Part shown: positions 15,932 through 24,095 of the stretch, piece by piece
How the letters are laid out: every line of letters starts with the position of its first letter
How positions within the stretch are numbered: the first letter of the stretch is position 1
NCBI RefSeq assembly: GCF_000219215.1
Contig: NC_015723.1
Coordinates: 2,108,001-2,172,000, forward strand
Source of the DNA: Cupriavidus necator N-1
Lineage (GTDB): Bacteria > Pseudomonadota > Gammaproteobacteria > Burkholderiales > Burkholderiaceae
DNA: 64,000 bases
Direction: 5' to 3'
The notes under the pieces: generated by a model
The model's input: only the letters and a program-made list of their open reading frames with translations
Told to the model about the DNA's origin: nothing
Databases searched by the model: none
Position numbers and translations under genes: made by a program

Positions 15932-16393
15932 TCAATCCTTGTTACGGTCTCTGCCGCGACCGTTGCCACCGTCGGCATCACGATTCCGCCCACGGTCATC
16001 ACCGCGGTTACCGCCACGGTCATTGCCCCGGTCCTCGCCACGCTCGCCTCGCCGGTCCCGGCCGCGATTCTCCGCGCGCACATCGCCGCGATTCCATCCA
16101 CGCTTCTCGCCGCGGTTTTCACCTTGATCTCCGCCACGGTTCCAGCCGCGGTTATCACGATCGCTCCAATCACGGCCCCTGTTTCGCTTCTCGTCCCGGT
16201 CCCAGCCCCGATCCCAGTCACCGCCCCACTTTCGGTTGCCGCCGTAGTACCTCGCGCCGTCCCAATCGGAGTAACCGCCGCCGTAAATGGGACGCGAGTA
16301 GCCGCCGTGGTAGTAGCCGTCATCATAGGGAGCGATGGCGCAGCCGGTGAGAAGTGCTGCCGTGGCTACGGTGAGCACAAATAGGGATTTCAT
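15932..16393 (-). CDS. Small lipoprotein with Arg/Gly/Asp/Asn-rich repeats
   Basis: 153 residues. The signal peptide ends in the lipobox LTGC (Cys about residue 18), so it should be lipid-anchored. A Tyr/Gly-rich part (DDGYYHGGYSRPIYGGG) is followed by a long low-complexity tail of RGD, NRG, WNRG and DRGG units rich in Arg, Gly, Asp and Asn and ending GRDRNKD. The composition suggests a disordered, RGG-like periplasmic tail; the function is unknown. The start at 16393 is preferred because it gives the lipoprotein signal; upstream extension has no family character. Confidence 0.72.
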   Translation of the reverse strand: MKSLFVLTVATAALLTGCAIAPYDDGYYHGGYSRPIYGGGYSDWDGARYYGGNRKWGGDWDRGWDRDEKRNRGRDWSDRDNRGWNRGGDQGENRGEKRGWNRGDVRAENRGRDRRGERGEDRGNDRGGNRGDDRGRNRDADGGNGRGRDRNKD

Positions 16394-16602
16394 GGTGACC
16401 TGCGCTTGCAGTTGGCGAATTTGCCGCAAGGATACCGACGGGCACCTCCCCTGGTTGTAAGAAATGGTGTCCCACAGCGCGGGGGCGGAGCTAGCTGTAG
16501 TCGTCAACCCGCGCCGATGACGGCAGCACCGGTCGCCAGCGTGCCTGAGATGGCGAGCCAGTCGGCGAAGGAATCGAAGCGATTTGGGGTAGCCGCATGG
16601 GG

Positions 16603-16842
16603 CTACAAGCCGGTCTTGGTGTTCTCGACGCAAGCCTTTGCGTAAGCGATTGCTTCGGTCATTGCCTCGTCCTCGCTATTGAACGAGGCTTTGATCTTGT
16701 GCCGCAAGCCTGGGACAAACTCGTTCGCGTGATCGATTCTTCGCTCGAACAATACCGATGCATCCCAGGTCCCGGATTTGGACTTCCAGACCGTGCAGTG
16801 GCAGTAGTACTCCCCTTCTTCGACCCAGGCATGGCTCGACAT
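16603..16842 (-). CDS. Small conserved hypothetical protein (paralogue of the 16978-17163 gene)
   Basis: 79 residues starting MSSHAWVEEGEYYCHC, with a strong GGGAGGTCGCC ribosome site. It contains SGTWDASVLFERR and ends with a helix AMTEAIAYAKACVENT. It aligns with the 61-residue protein at 16978-17163 in both the central G-[ST]-[WF]-[DE]-A-S segment and the C-terminal A-Y/W-AKA helix. The upstream bases of the two genes are also alike. It is cytoplasmic with no signal peptide; function unknown. Confidence 0.7.
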   Translation of the reverse strand: MSSHAWVEEGEYYCHCTVWKSKSGTWDASVLFERRIDHANEFVPGLRHKIKASFNSEDEAMTEAIAYAKACVENTKTGL

Positions 16843-16977
16843 GGCGACCTCCCATCGTTTCGAGGAATCCTAGCATGACAAAAGACGCCTCATCCGGCAT
16901 CAACTGCGGCGGCGCATAGGCTGCCAATCCGTAGGTCTGGGGGTCGATTTCAGAGGGGTTCAGCCGTGATCATCTAC

Positions 16978-17163
16978 TCACGCTTTCGCCCAGGCAATGC
17001 CGGCTGCCGCAGCACGCTCGAACGAGGGGTAGTACCCCAAGGGATCCGATCCTTCCTCGATGCGGCCGTCCTTCTCAACTGCACCGGATGCCTCGAAGGA
17101 TCCGTCGCCAAGCTGCTTGGCAAAGCCGCGGACGATGTAGCCCTGGTAGCTTTCGATTGTCAT
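16978..17163 (-). CDS. Small conserved hypothetical protein (paralogue of the 16603-16842 gene)
   Basis: 61 residues, MTIESYQGYIVRGFA..., with DGSFEASGAVEKDGRIEEG in the middle and a C-terminal FERAAAAGIAWAKA helix. The ribosome site GGAGGTCGTC is almost identical to that of the 16603-16842 gene, and both share CATGCTA[GC]GATT further upstream. The composition suits a small cytoplasmic single-domain protein. No function can be assigned. Confidence 0.7.
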   Translation of the reverse strand: MTIESYQGYIVRGFAKQLGDGSFEASGAVEKDGRIEEGSDPLGYYPSFERAAAAGIAWAKA

Positions 17164-17342
17164 GACGACCTCCGATTCAGATAGGAAAATCGTAGCATGA
17201 AGACACCGGTCAACCCGCAGTGCGCGCTGTGCATCAAGCGCGCCGGACGATACGTGTCCTGACGGAAATGGGGTTCACACGCTGCAGGGAAGCTACACTG
17301 GCAAGCTCGGGCTCTATCTAACTCACGCTTGGAGGAACCACG

Positions 17343-17651
17343 ATGGCAAAGCTGATGGTGCTATACAAGAAGCCTGCGGACACGGCGGCGTTTGATTCCT
17401 ATTACTTCTCGACCCATGTTCCGATCGCCAAGAAGATCGCCGGCCTGCGAAGCTACGAGGTCAGCAGCGGCCCGGTTGCAAGCCCAGCCGGCGATTCGCC
17501 GATTCACCTGGTTGCGGTGCTGAGCTTCGATTCGCTGGCGGCTCTCCGGCAGGCAATGGCTTCGCCTGAGGGCGCCGCCGCAGCAGCTGACCTGGCCAAT
17601 TTTGCCCAGGCCGGCGTTGACATGCTGATATTCGACACGAAGGAAGTTTAG
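17343..17651 (+). CDS. EthD-like ferredoxin-fold protein
   Basis: 102 residues starting MAKLMVLYKKPADTAAFDSYYF. The pattern of an initial beta strand, then THVPIAKKIAGLRSYEVSSG and a late LANFAQAGVDMLIFDTKEV strand matches the EthD dimeric alpha-beta barrel family. EthD proteins are small accessory or degradative factors with ill-defined chemistry. A GGAGGAACC ribosome site precedes the ATG. It is monocistronic. Confidence 0.85.
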   Translation: MAKLMVLYKKPADTAAFDSYYFSTHVPIAKKIAGLRSYEVSSGPVASPAGDSPIHLVAVLSFDSLAALRQAMASPEGAAAAADLANFAQAGVDMLIFDTKEV

Positions 17652-17768
17652 GTCGGCGCTTCGCGGCCCCACTGCGGCACAGAGGAGGCGAGAGATCGGC
17701 GGCGGTGCAAAGCACATGGCCGCCTCCAGCGCTCCACCTCTTCTGGCTTTCCAGGAGCCAAAGCCGAC

Positions 17769-18338
17769 TTAATTTGCAGCCGCCTTTGAGGCCTGTGCCG
17801 CACGACGTTGCATGCCTTTCGAGGCCACCTGCGCAGCAGTATTGAAGCTGCTCTCGGCCACTTGCACGGCCTGCTTTGCCGTCGTTTGCATCGACTCATA
17901 GAGCGTAGTGGTCGCGTTGACTGCCTCCTGCCAGGCAGCCAATGGCGCCGCCGCCGTGCCGGCTGGCGTTTGGCTCACCACGCTTCCAAGGAAGTCTTGC
18001 AGACCCTGCTTGCCTGCCGTGTATTGGACCTCGGCGACCTTCTCGAACTCCGCCCGGGTGGCGGCGAGGATGTCGTACAGTTGACGGCGATACGCCAAGA
18101 CATTGTCGGCTGCGGGTTGAAATAGCTCGATTTGCAATTCGACCAGTTCTTGCGGGTCCTTGGCTGAGAGCGCTTTCCTGGCGCCTTCTCGTGAATCAGC
18201 CAGCGCCGTCTTCATCGTTTGCAGATTCAGCTCCAGCAGTTTTTCGAAGCCCTCAAAGGCCTTGCCGGTCAGCCCGGTCAGGGCTTCAATGCCTGCCAAC
18301 TGGACCTTCATGAATTGCTCGGGGGACCACTGAGTCAT
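17769..18338 (-). CDS. Phasin family protein (PHA granule associated)
   Basis: 189 residues starting MTQWSPEQFMKVQLAGIEAL, with AGGAGACGCAAG just upstream. The protein is almost entirely helical and Ala/Gln/Glu rich, with FEGFEKLLELNLQTMKTALAD and AYRRQLYDILAATRAEFEKV typical of the phasin_2 family. It ends in an Ala/Lys-rich tail (RRAAQASKAAAN). Phasins coat polyhydroxyalkanoate granules and control their number and size. No PHA synthase gene is in the window. Longer starts upstream are rejected because the ribosome site and family alignment both point to 18338. Confidence 0.93.
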   Translation of the reverse strand: MTQWSPEQFMKVQLAGIEALTGLTGKAFEGFEKLLELNLQTMKTALADSREGARKALSAKDPQELVELQIELFQPAADNVLAYRRQLYDILAATRAEFEKVAEVQYTAGKQGLQDFLGSVVSQTPAGTAAAPLAAWQEAVNATTTLYESMQTTAKQAVQVAESSFNTAAQVASKGMQRRAAQASKAAAN

Positions 18339-18502
18339 CTTGCGTCTCCTAAGTACGACCCGCCACCTGAGCCATCCGATGAGAGCTCCGACGGGACGTG
18401 AATCGATTGGAAAACGATGGCTGCATTGTGACCCTGGCAGGCCACGCCGATCAGCCGAAAGCGCGCCAACGTCCGCAGTCACTACCAGCTAAAGCAATAC
18501 GC

Positions 18503-18733
18503 TCATAAGCAGGCCTGGCGAGCCTGACCTTCCCTTGCGCGAACTCGGCCGAGGGATTTCAGAAAAGCGTAGCCCTGGATTGTCACCTGAGGGCGGCTTT
18601 GGTTTGGCCCAAGGCGCTCAAGCGTAACCAGTTGATACGCGAGCAGCGTATCCATATCCGCGCGGTCCAGCTCCGTTGGGTCGGAACTGCCGCTTACCAG
18701 CACAAGCGTGGCGAATTCATGATGACTCAGCAC
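18503..18733 (-). CDS. Small hypothetical protein
   Basis: 76 residues if started at the GTG at 18733 (VLSHHEFATLVLV), which has GGGAG as ribosome site six bases upstream. Longer in-frame starts add unrelated Arg/Pro-rich sequence. The chain includes DPTELDRADMDTLLAYQLVTLERLG and VTIQGYAFLKSLGR, which together look like a small winged-helix-like fold with a wing before the last helix. This is a visual impression only; function unknown. Confidence 0.6.
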   Translation of the reverse strand: MLSHHEFATLVLVSGSSDPTELDRADMDTLLAYQLVTLERLGPNQSRPQVTIQGYAFLKSLGRVRAREGQARQACL

Positions 18734-19357
18734 AGTCGTCTCCCAAGCTGTAGGTTTACTTTTGCTACGGGACTTCACTACCGTCCGTGACAGCCGGCCT
18801 GGTTTGCACAGGCCGCTTGTTTCGCCTCGGACGCGAGGTTCTGGCTGGCGGGTGCTTGTTCTCGCACCCGGAACGTTCATCTTAGTTGCTCGCCACCTTG
18901 TGTTCAATATGATTGGAAGCATGTCTGACGTAATCCCCAGTATTTTCTCCATTGCCAAAACGTGCGCAGGGGAAGCTCGACGAATATCGCAACGTGTTAT
19001 GCATCCAGGTTCAGGAGCATTCATTCGCCGACCGGCCGGACGGCTTGCATTAGCACCACTCGGCGAGGTCCGCTACCAATATGCCGCTGCTGGGGAAAGG
19101 CATTGAGCTTCAGGCCGAATGAGGACCACTCTGTGTCAAAAAAAACCCGCGTCGCCGGAGCGGTTGCGCGGGTGGTGGTAGCAGGACTACAGGGCGATTC
19201 TATATTGACTTAGATTTTTCTTACGTCAGAATTAAGCAGGATCTTGACTCCAAATCTGAAGCCAAGAGTCATGAGCGGGGCGACGTGGCGTTGAGTTCAG
19301 TAGCACGTTGAAGCAGGCCGGCAACCCCCGCGCGGGAAGGTGTGAGTGGAGGCAGAA
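18734..19357. other. Gene-free stretch with an orphan leftward terminator
   Basis: About 620 bases without a convincing gene. The rightward frame at 18762-19106 has no ribosome site and no recognisable family. The stretch contains inverted repeats near 18790-18880 and a well-formed leftward intrinsic terminator at 19138-19173. It also includes an AT-rich segment at about 19195-19250, unlike its surroundings. Confidence 0.5.
19138..19173 (-). terminator. Intrinsic terminator on the minus strand with no gene upstream
   Basis: Read leftward, the stem arms ACCCGCG and CGCGGGT enclose a 15-base loop and are followed by eight T. No leftward gene lies between this hairpin and the rightward gene at 19358, so it may end a small RNA starting near 19195-19200, where TATAGA could serve as a -10 box. 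Confidence 0.55.
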
Positions 19358-19732
19358 ATGACAACGGCTCGGGCTGGAACCAAAGGGGAAGCTATCAGGC
19401 TCCTGGAGGCAGAGGGGGTCGCGCTGGTCGAGCTCGACTATGAGTCAGGCTGGCAGGATGCCATTGAGCTCGGGCGCCTGGGTAATAAGGTAGGGATACG
19501 GGTGGAGTATCGCGGACACGAAAGCATCGCCGTGAAGTCCCTCGCGGCGCTCATTGCCGGCCTCAGCCGGCCGAAGGTGTCCTTCCGGCAACGGAACCTT
19601 TACTGCCAGTTTGCATTGGACCAGCTGGCAGCCAACGAGTTGGTGGCCCTGGAGACAAAGGCCATGAAGGCTGGCGACTACATCCTGGCCGGACACCTGT
19701 TGCGGGACGTCGATGCCGTCTGGACTGAGTAA
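19358..19732 (+). CDS. Hypothetical cytoplasmic protein
   Basis: 124 residues starting MTTARAGTKGEAIRLLEAEG. The ATG at 19358 is preferred over an upstream GTG because GGAGG sits six bases before it. The sequence contains a possible small alpha/beta part (GIRVEYRGHESIAVKSLAALIAGL) and helical ALDQLAANELVALETKAMKAGDYILAGHLLRD. No signal peptide or membrane segment is seen. I do not recognise the family. Confidence 0.7.
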   Translation: MTTARAGTKGEAIRLLEAEGVALVELDYESGWQDAIELGRLGNKVGIRVEYRGHESIAVKSLAALIAGLSRPKVSFRQRNLYCQFALDQLAANELVALETKAMKAGDYILAGHLLRDVDAVWTE

Positions 19733-19981
19733 GCCTGGATCGGGGGGATTTCCTCGGATTCGGCGCTCGGAAATTTGCGCACCCCGCCCGTATCGCGACT
19801 CGCCCGCCTCATCTTCAGCGCTCTCACCCAGAGGTTAACCCGCAGATACTGCCCGCCCTCCTCTTCGGTATGCTAGGGGTTCGGCGCGCCGTATCGCGTT
19901 CAACCATATTCTGGCGACGGGGCGATTCTGGGGCGGGACTTCTCAGCACGCAACCTGTGTGCACTAAATGTCGAGGACGAG

Positions 19982-20185
19982 ATGGCGACTGGCATCGTGA
20001 AGTGGTTTAACAGTGAAAAGGGCTATGGGTTCATCACGCCGGATGATGGCGGCAAGGACTTGTTTGCCCACCACAGCGAAATCCAGGGCACCGGGTTCAA
20101 ATCGCTGGAGGAAGGCGCGAGGGTGGAATTTGAAGTCACGCAAGGTCAGAAAGGCCCACAAGCGTCACAGATTCGCCCGCTATAG
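19982..20185 (+). CDS. csp: Cold-shock protein (CspA family)
   Basis: 67 residues, [20 protein letters not shown], with both RNA-binding motifs of the cold-shock domain (KGYGFI and DLFAHHSEI, the latter a variant of VFVHYSAI). It binds single-stranded RNA/DNA as a chaperone. About 250 gene-free bases precede it, consistent with a long regulatory leader as in other csp genes. A GACGAG element precedes the ATG. An intrinsic terminator follows at 20218-20247, so it is monocistronic. Confidence 0.96.
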   Translation: MATGIVKWFNSEKGYGFITPDDGGKDLFAHHSEIQGTGFKSLEEGARVEFEVTQGQKGPQASQIRPL

Positions 20186-20217
20186 TCGCCCTGCGCCGCC
20201 TGACGGCCTGAATTGAC

Positions 20218-20247
20218 AAAGCCCTCCACGAATTGCGAAGGGCTTTT
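20218..20247 (+). terminator. Intrinsic terminator of the cold-shock gene
   Basis: Arms AAAGCCCT and AGGGCTTT separated by a 13-base loop, ending in TTTT, 32 bases after the stop of the cold-shock gene. Confidence 0.8.
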
Positions 20248-20461
20248 CTGCTTTCCGGCTCGTGGCGACCCCATCCTGGGGATCGCTATTTCCTGCGCCA
20301 ATATCGACTGACAACAGCATTCCGGGCTCAGCGCGACAGGTCTCGGGCTCATGGCGACGGAGGTAGTCGACCACCGTTGCGAGTTTCAAACGGAGCCGCT
20401 TGCCGCCCCGTGTAAACTCCTGCATCGGCGGATCGCCAACCATCCCCTATTGAGGAAGAAC

Positions 20462-20941
20462 ATGACTCGACAATCACTTCGTACGCTGTGCCTGACCCTG
20501 CTGCTAGCCGCTGCCACCACACCGGCGCTGGCCGATGACCTGAAGAACGCCGTGGGAGGCGGTCTGGGCGGTGCCGCGGGCGCGGCCGTCGGTGGCGCAC
20601 TGGGCGGCAGCACGGGTGCCGTGATCGGCGGCGCGGTGGGCGGCGGTGCGGGCGGCGCGGTGACTGCCAACAAGAAGGAACGGACTGGCGCCGTCGTGGG
20701 TGGCGCGCTGGGCGGTGGCGCCGGCGCGGCGGCCGGCAATGCCCTGGGCGGCCGGACCGGCGGCATCGTCGGTGCCGCGGCCGGTGGTGCAGCGGGTTCG
20801 GCGCTGGGCGGCAATGTGTCGCGCAACAACTATGCCGATGACCACAGGAACGGCAATGTGTCGCGCAACAGCTATGGCGACGACAAGAACGGCAATCGGG
20901 GCAAGCACAAGGGCCAAAAGAAGCATCGTCACGACGACTGA
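20462..20941 (+). CDS. Glycine-zipper exported protein
   Basis: 159 residues. The signal peptide (MTRQSLRTLCLTLLLAAATTPALA) is followed by a long Gly/Ala-rich region of GxxxG-type zipper repeats (GGLGGAAGAAVGGALGG and several similar blocks), interrupted by NKKERTGA. A polar C-terminal tail has two NGNVSRN-type repeats and ends HKGQKKHRHDD. Glycine-zipper proteins of this type sit in the outer membrane or periplasm and can be pore- or envelope-associated. GAGGAAGAAC precedes the ATG; a more upstream start would break the signal peptide. Confidence 0.82.
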   Translation: MTRQSLRTLCLTLLLAAATTPALADDLKNAVGGGLGGAAGAAVGGALGGSTGAVIGGAVGGGAGGAVTANKKERTGAVVGGALGGGAGAAAGNALGGRTGGIVGAAAGGAAGSALGGNVSRNNYADDHRNGNVSRNSYGDDKNGNRGKHKGQKKHRHDD

Positions 20942-21107
20942 GCGAGGCGACGCGCGATGGCGCCCGTCATTGGGGCATCTGTCCCATCGCGCGCTTGACC
21001 GCGTCGCGCGCCGGGTTCCGGACGGCCGCCGCTGCGGTCGACCGGCTCGGGTCGCGCTGCGTCGGCGGAAGCTGTGAAGGCGAATTTCGCGTCCGCCAGC
21101 GTCGGCG

Positions 21108-23318
21108 TCAAAACCTCCAGAACAGGAAGTGCCGATGCTGTTGCGCCTGGACCTTGCGAGGAGCCCTGGTCTCAGGGGTGAGCCGCGCGTCCGGATCGAT
21201 CACCCGCGCACGCAGCGCCATATCGTAGAACGCGCCCACCATCGGCAGGGCGCTATGCGCGCCCTGGCCCCAGTCGTTGCCGAGCGTCACACGTCCATCG
21301 TCAAAACCCACCCACGCGCCCGCGACCAGTTGCGGATGCATCAGGATGAACCAGCCATCCGCGTTGTCCTGCGTGGTGCCCGTCTTGCCGGCCACGTCGG
21401 CGCGAATCCCGAAGCGCGTCCGGATACCTGCGCCGGTGCCCCGGATAACGACGTCGCGCATCACATCGACGAGCGTTTGCGCGGCGGCGGCGGGCAGTGC
21501 CTGCTCCGGCGCTGCGCTCGCAAATTCGGCGAGCACCTTGCCGTCGTGATCCTCGATGCGGGTAACCATGCGCGGCTCGACATAGGCGCCACGGTTCGCG
21601 ATCGTGCTGTACGCCGATACCATTTCCTTGAGCGTGACCGGGCTCGTGCCGAGCGCGAGCGACGGCACCGCTTCGAGCGGACTGTCGCGCACGCCCATCG
21701 CGCGCGCAAGCCGTGCGACCTTCTCGGGGCGTTCCTTTTGCATGAGCTGAGCGGTGACGCGGTTGCGCGAATACACTAGCGCGTCGCGCAGCGTCATCGG
21801 CCGGTCGGTGGGCGGCGCCGCGTCGGTAGGCCGCCAGGTCGCCTGGCCGGCCAGTGGAATGGCGACGTTCCGGTCTACGATCGTATCGCTTGGCCGCGCG
21901 CCGTCCGCGAACGCCGCCCCGTAGACGAACGGCTTGAAAGTCGAACCCGGCTGGCGCCGGGCCTGTTGAACGTGATCGAACGGTGCGTCACTGAAGTCGC
22001 GACTACCGACCCATGCCTTGATATCGCCGTTGCGCGGATCGATCGCGACAAAACCCGCCTGGACCTGAGTCTTGCTCCGGCAGAGTGCGCGGACGAACGT
22101 CGGGTTGGTGCCGAGTTTCCTGAGCGCCGCCTGATCCGATTGACCAGCATCGCGTGCGGCGCGATAGTCGGGCGTTTGCCGGATGAACGTCCGGAACAGG
22201 TCGTTGCCAGGCCAACAGCCCGTGCGTTCGTTCCACGCCCCGTTCGCGATCCATTGCAGCTGGCTCGCCTGCCAGTCCATCGCCTGCACCGCCATCGCCT
22301 GCAGACGGTAATCCATGGTCGTGCGCACGACCAGCCCGTCGGCGTATATGTTGTAGCCATTGCGGCTGGCCCATGCGATCAGCCATTTGCGCAGCAGCGC
22401 GGAAAAATGCGGCGCCGCGCTTCGTGGCGCGGTCTGCAGTTCGAAATTGACGTTAAGCGGTTGCCGGCTCAACCAGGAGTAAGCATCGGGCTTGAGCTTG
22501 CCGTACTTGTTCATCTGCCCGAGCACCGTGTTTCGCCGCTCCAGTGCGCGCTCGGGATTCAGGACCGGGTTGTAGGTGCTGTTGGCCTTCAGCATGCCGA
22601 CGAGTGTCGCGCTTTCGAGGATGTCGAGCTGATGCGCCGATTTGCCGAAGTAGGTGCGTGCGGCCATTTCCACGCCGTAGGCGTTATACAGGAACGGCAC
22701 ATTGTTCAGGTACGTCTCAAGGATCTGGTCCTTGCTGTACACGGCTTCGATCTTGAGCGCCGTGATCGCTTCCCTGATCTTGCGCGCGAGGGTCGGCGCG
22801 CGGCCGACTTCGTCGGGATACAGGTTGCGCGCGAGCTGCTGCGTGATCGTCGAGCCTCCCTGCCGGTCGCCAGAGAACGTATGCAGCGCGGCCGACGCGG
22901 TACGCAGCCAGTCGATCCCGTAATGCTCATAAAAGCGGCGATCTTCGGTGGCGACCAATGCAGCCACCATGTACGGCGAGATCTGCCCGAGCGATACCCA
23001 CTCGCGATTGACCGGTTTGAATTCGTCGATCACTCTGCCGTCGGCCGATACGATCAGCGCTGGGCGGTCGATGCGGGCTTTGCGGATGTCGCCGATGCCC
23101 GGCGTAAACGGCACGAGCGCCAGCACGTACAGCAGAAACAGCGCCGGCACTGCGGCGAGCGTCAGCATGATGCCGCGTCGCGTCGGGTGGCGAAGCCGGC
23201 GCAGCGCGCCGGGAAAGACGCGCCTGGCTATCGTGACGCTGGCAGCGGCCAGCGATTGGATGCGGATGAGCCACCGTGCGCAGTACTCACGACAAAACAA
23301 TAGACAGCGGCGATTCAC
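21108..23318 (-). CDS. Class A penicillin-binding protein (PBP1-type glycosyltransferase/transpeptidase)
   Basis: About 736 residues from the proposed GTG at 23318 (VNRRCLLFCREYC); an ATG 40 codons earlier is possible and the start is uncertain. One membrane segment (LTLAAVPALFLLYVLALVPF) anchors it. The glycosyltransferase part has ATEDRRFYEHYGID and QGGSTITQQLARNL. The transpeptidase part has SxxK as PGSTFKPFVYG, SxN as YSRNRV and KTG as VAGKTGTTQDNADGW. All key catalytic residues of peptidoglycan synthesis are therefore present. It stands alone, convergent with the glycine-zipper gene. Confidence 0.9.
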   Translation of the reverse strand: MNRRCLLFCREYCARWLIRIQSLAAASVTIARRVFPGALRRLRHPTRRGIMLTLAAVPALFLLYVLALVPFTPGIGDIRKARIDRPALIVSADGRVIDEFKPVNREWVSLGQISPYMVAALVATEDRRFYEHYGIDWLRTASAALHTFSGDRQGGSTITQQLARNLYPDEVGRAPTLARKIREAITALKIEAVYSKDQILETYLNNVPFLYNAYGVEMAARTYFGKSAHQLDILESATLVGMLKANSTYNPVLNPERALERRNTVLGQMNKYGKLKPDAYSWLSRQPLNVNFELQTAPRSAAPHFSALLRKWLIAWASRNGYNIYADGLVVRTTMDYRLQAMAVQAMDWQASQLQWIANGAWNERTGCWPGNDLFRTFIRQTPDYRAARDAGQSDQAALRKLGTNPTFVRALCRSKTQVQAGFVAIDPRNGDIKAWVGSRDFSDAPFDHVQQARRQPGSTFKPFVYGAAFADGARPSDTIVDRNVAIPLAGQATWRPTDAAPPTDRPMTLRDALVYSRNRVTAQLMQKERPEKVARLARAMGVRDSPLEAVPSLALGTSPVTLKEMVSAYSTIANRGAYVEPRMVTRIEDHDGKVLAEFASAAPEQALPAAAAQTLVDVMRDVVIRGTGAGIRTRFGIRADVAGKTGTTQDNADGWFILMHPQLVAGAWVGFDDGRVTLGNDWGQGAHSALPMVGAFYDMALRARVIDPDARLTPETRAPRKVQAQQHRHFLFWRF

Positions 23319-23597
23319 GGTGGCGGGACGCTTTGCGGAAAGAGCGGGATCGTACCAAAGCGGAAGGAAGCATCTGTTGTCAATACGGGGCTGCGCGGGC
23401 GGCATTAACAAACGATTACATTTGTTTCGTACGGCCAACGTGCGCTACCTGTGCTCCTGGCTTTGCGGCGGTCATTTTTGCGATCAATGCCGGCGGGCGG
23501 CGTATGGCATGCGAGCGCGCGTCGGCGATCCGAACGCCTGCGCTCGATCGCATAGCGAACTGAGGTAGTGAAGCAATCGCCTGACCTCTGACGCGCT

Positions 23598-23936
23598 TCA
23601 GCGGCCCATGCGGCGGTTGTAGCTGCGCGAAATGCGCGCCATCAACGCCGGATCAGGTGCAGCCATGCCGTCGAATTCCACCCGTACGAAGCCGTCTGCC
23701 TGCTGGTGAACTCCGGCCATCACCGTGCTGGTATCCAGACTGCCGACGACCACGCCATTGACCGGGTCCTCGACGCTGATCGCCAGGCCCTGGTCGCGCA
23801 TTGCCTCGGCGGCTGCGGTGAAGGTGCGATCGAAGCTGGCCGGCCCCATGACGGTAAAGGCGCCTGTTCCGGCCGGCTCCAATGTACATGCCGAAAGCGC
23901 CAGCATGGCGCCGCAGACTATCAGTGAGAGTCGCAT
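23598..23936 (-). CDS. Small lipoprotein
   Basis: 112 residues with the lipoprotein signal MRLSLIVCGAMLALSAC (lipobox LSAC, Cys17). The mature part reads like a single alpha/beta domain: SFDRTFTAAAEAMRDQGLAIS, DPVNGVVVGSLD, GFVRVEFDGM, then a C-terminal RISRSYNRRMGR. It is a family of unknown function anchored in the envelope. It lies upstream of the penicillin-binding protein gene in the same direction, with 280 bases between. Confidence 0.78.
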   Translation of the reverse strand: MRLSLIVCGAMLALSACTLEPAGTGAFTVMGPASFDRTFTAAAEAMRDQGLAISVEDPVNGVVVGSLDTSTVMAGVHQQADGFVRVEFDGMAAPDPALMARISRSYNRRMGR

Positions 23937-24095
23937 GATGATGACTCCTTCTGCCAGCCCCGGATCGAAAATGTACGCGTTGCGACTTCAGGCGAGTTTT
24001 CCACTCCCCGGTCGCTAAATTACAAGATTAGGCGACGTCGGCGCATAGACACAGCTTGCCAGGTGCGCGCCCGCACCCTGCGGACGCCGACCTGC

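Noticed and set aside
18762..19106. Rightward 114-codon frame in the gene-free stretch
   Set aside because: No ribosome site, no recognisable motif, and unusual composition; better treated as non-coding.
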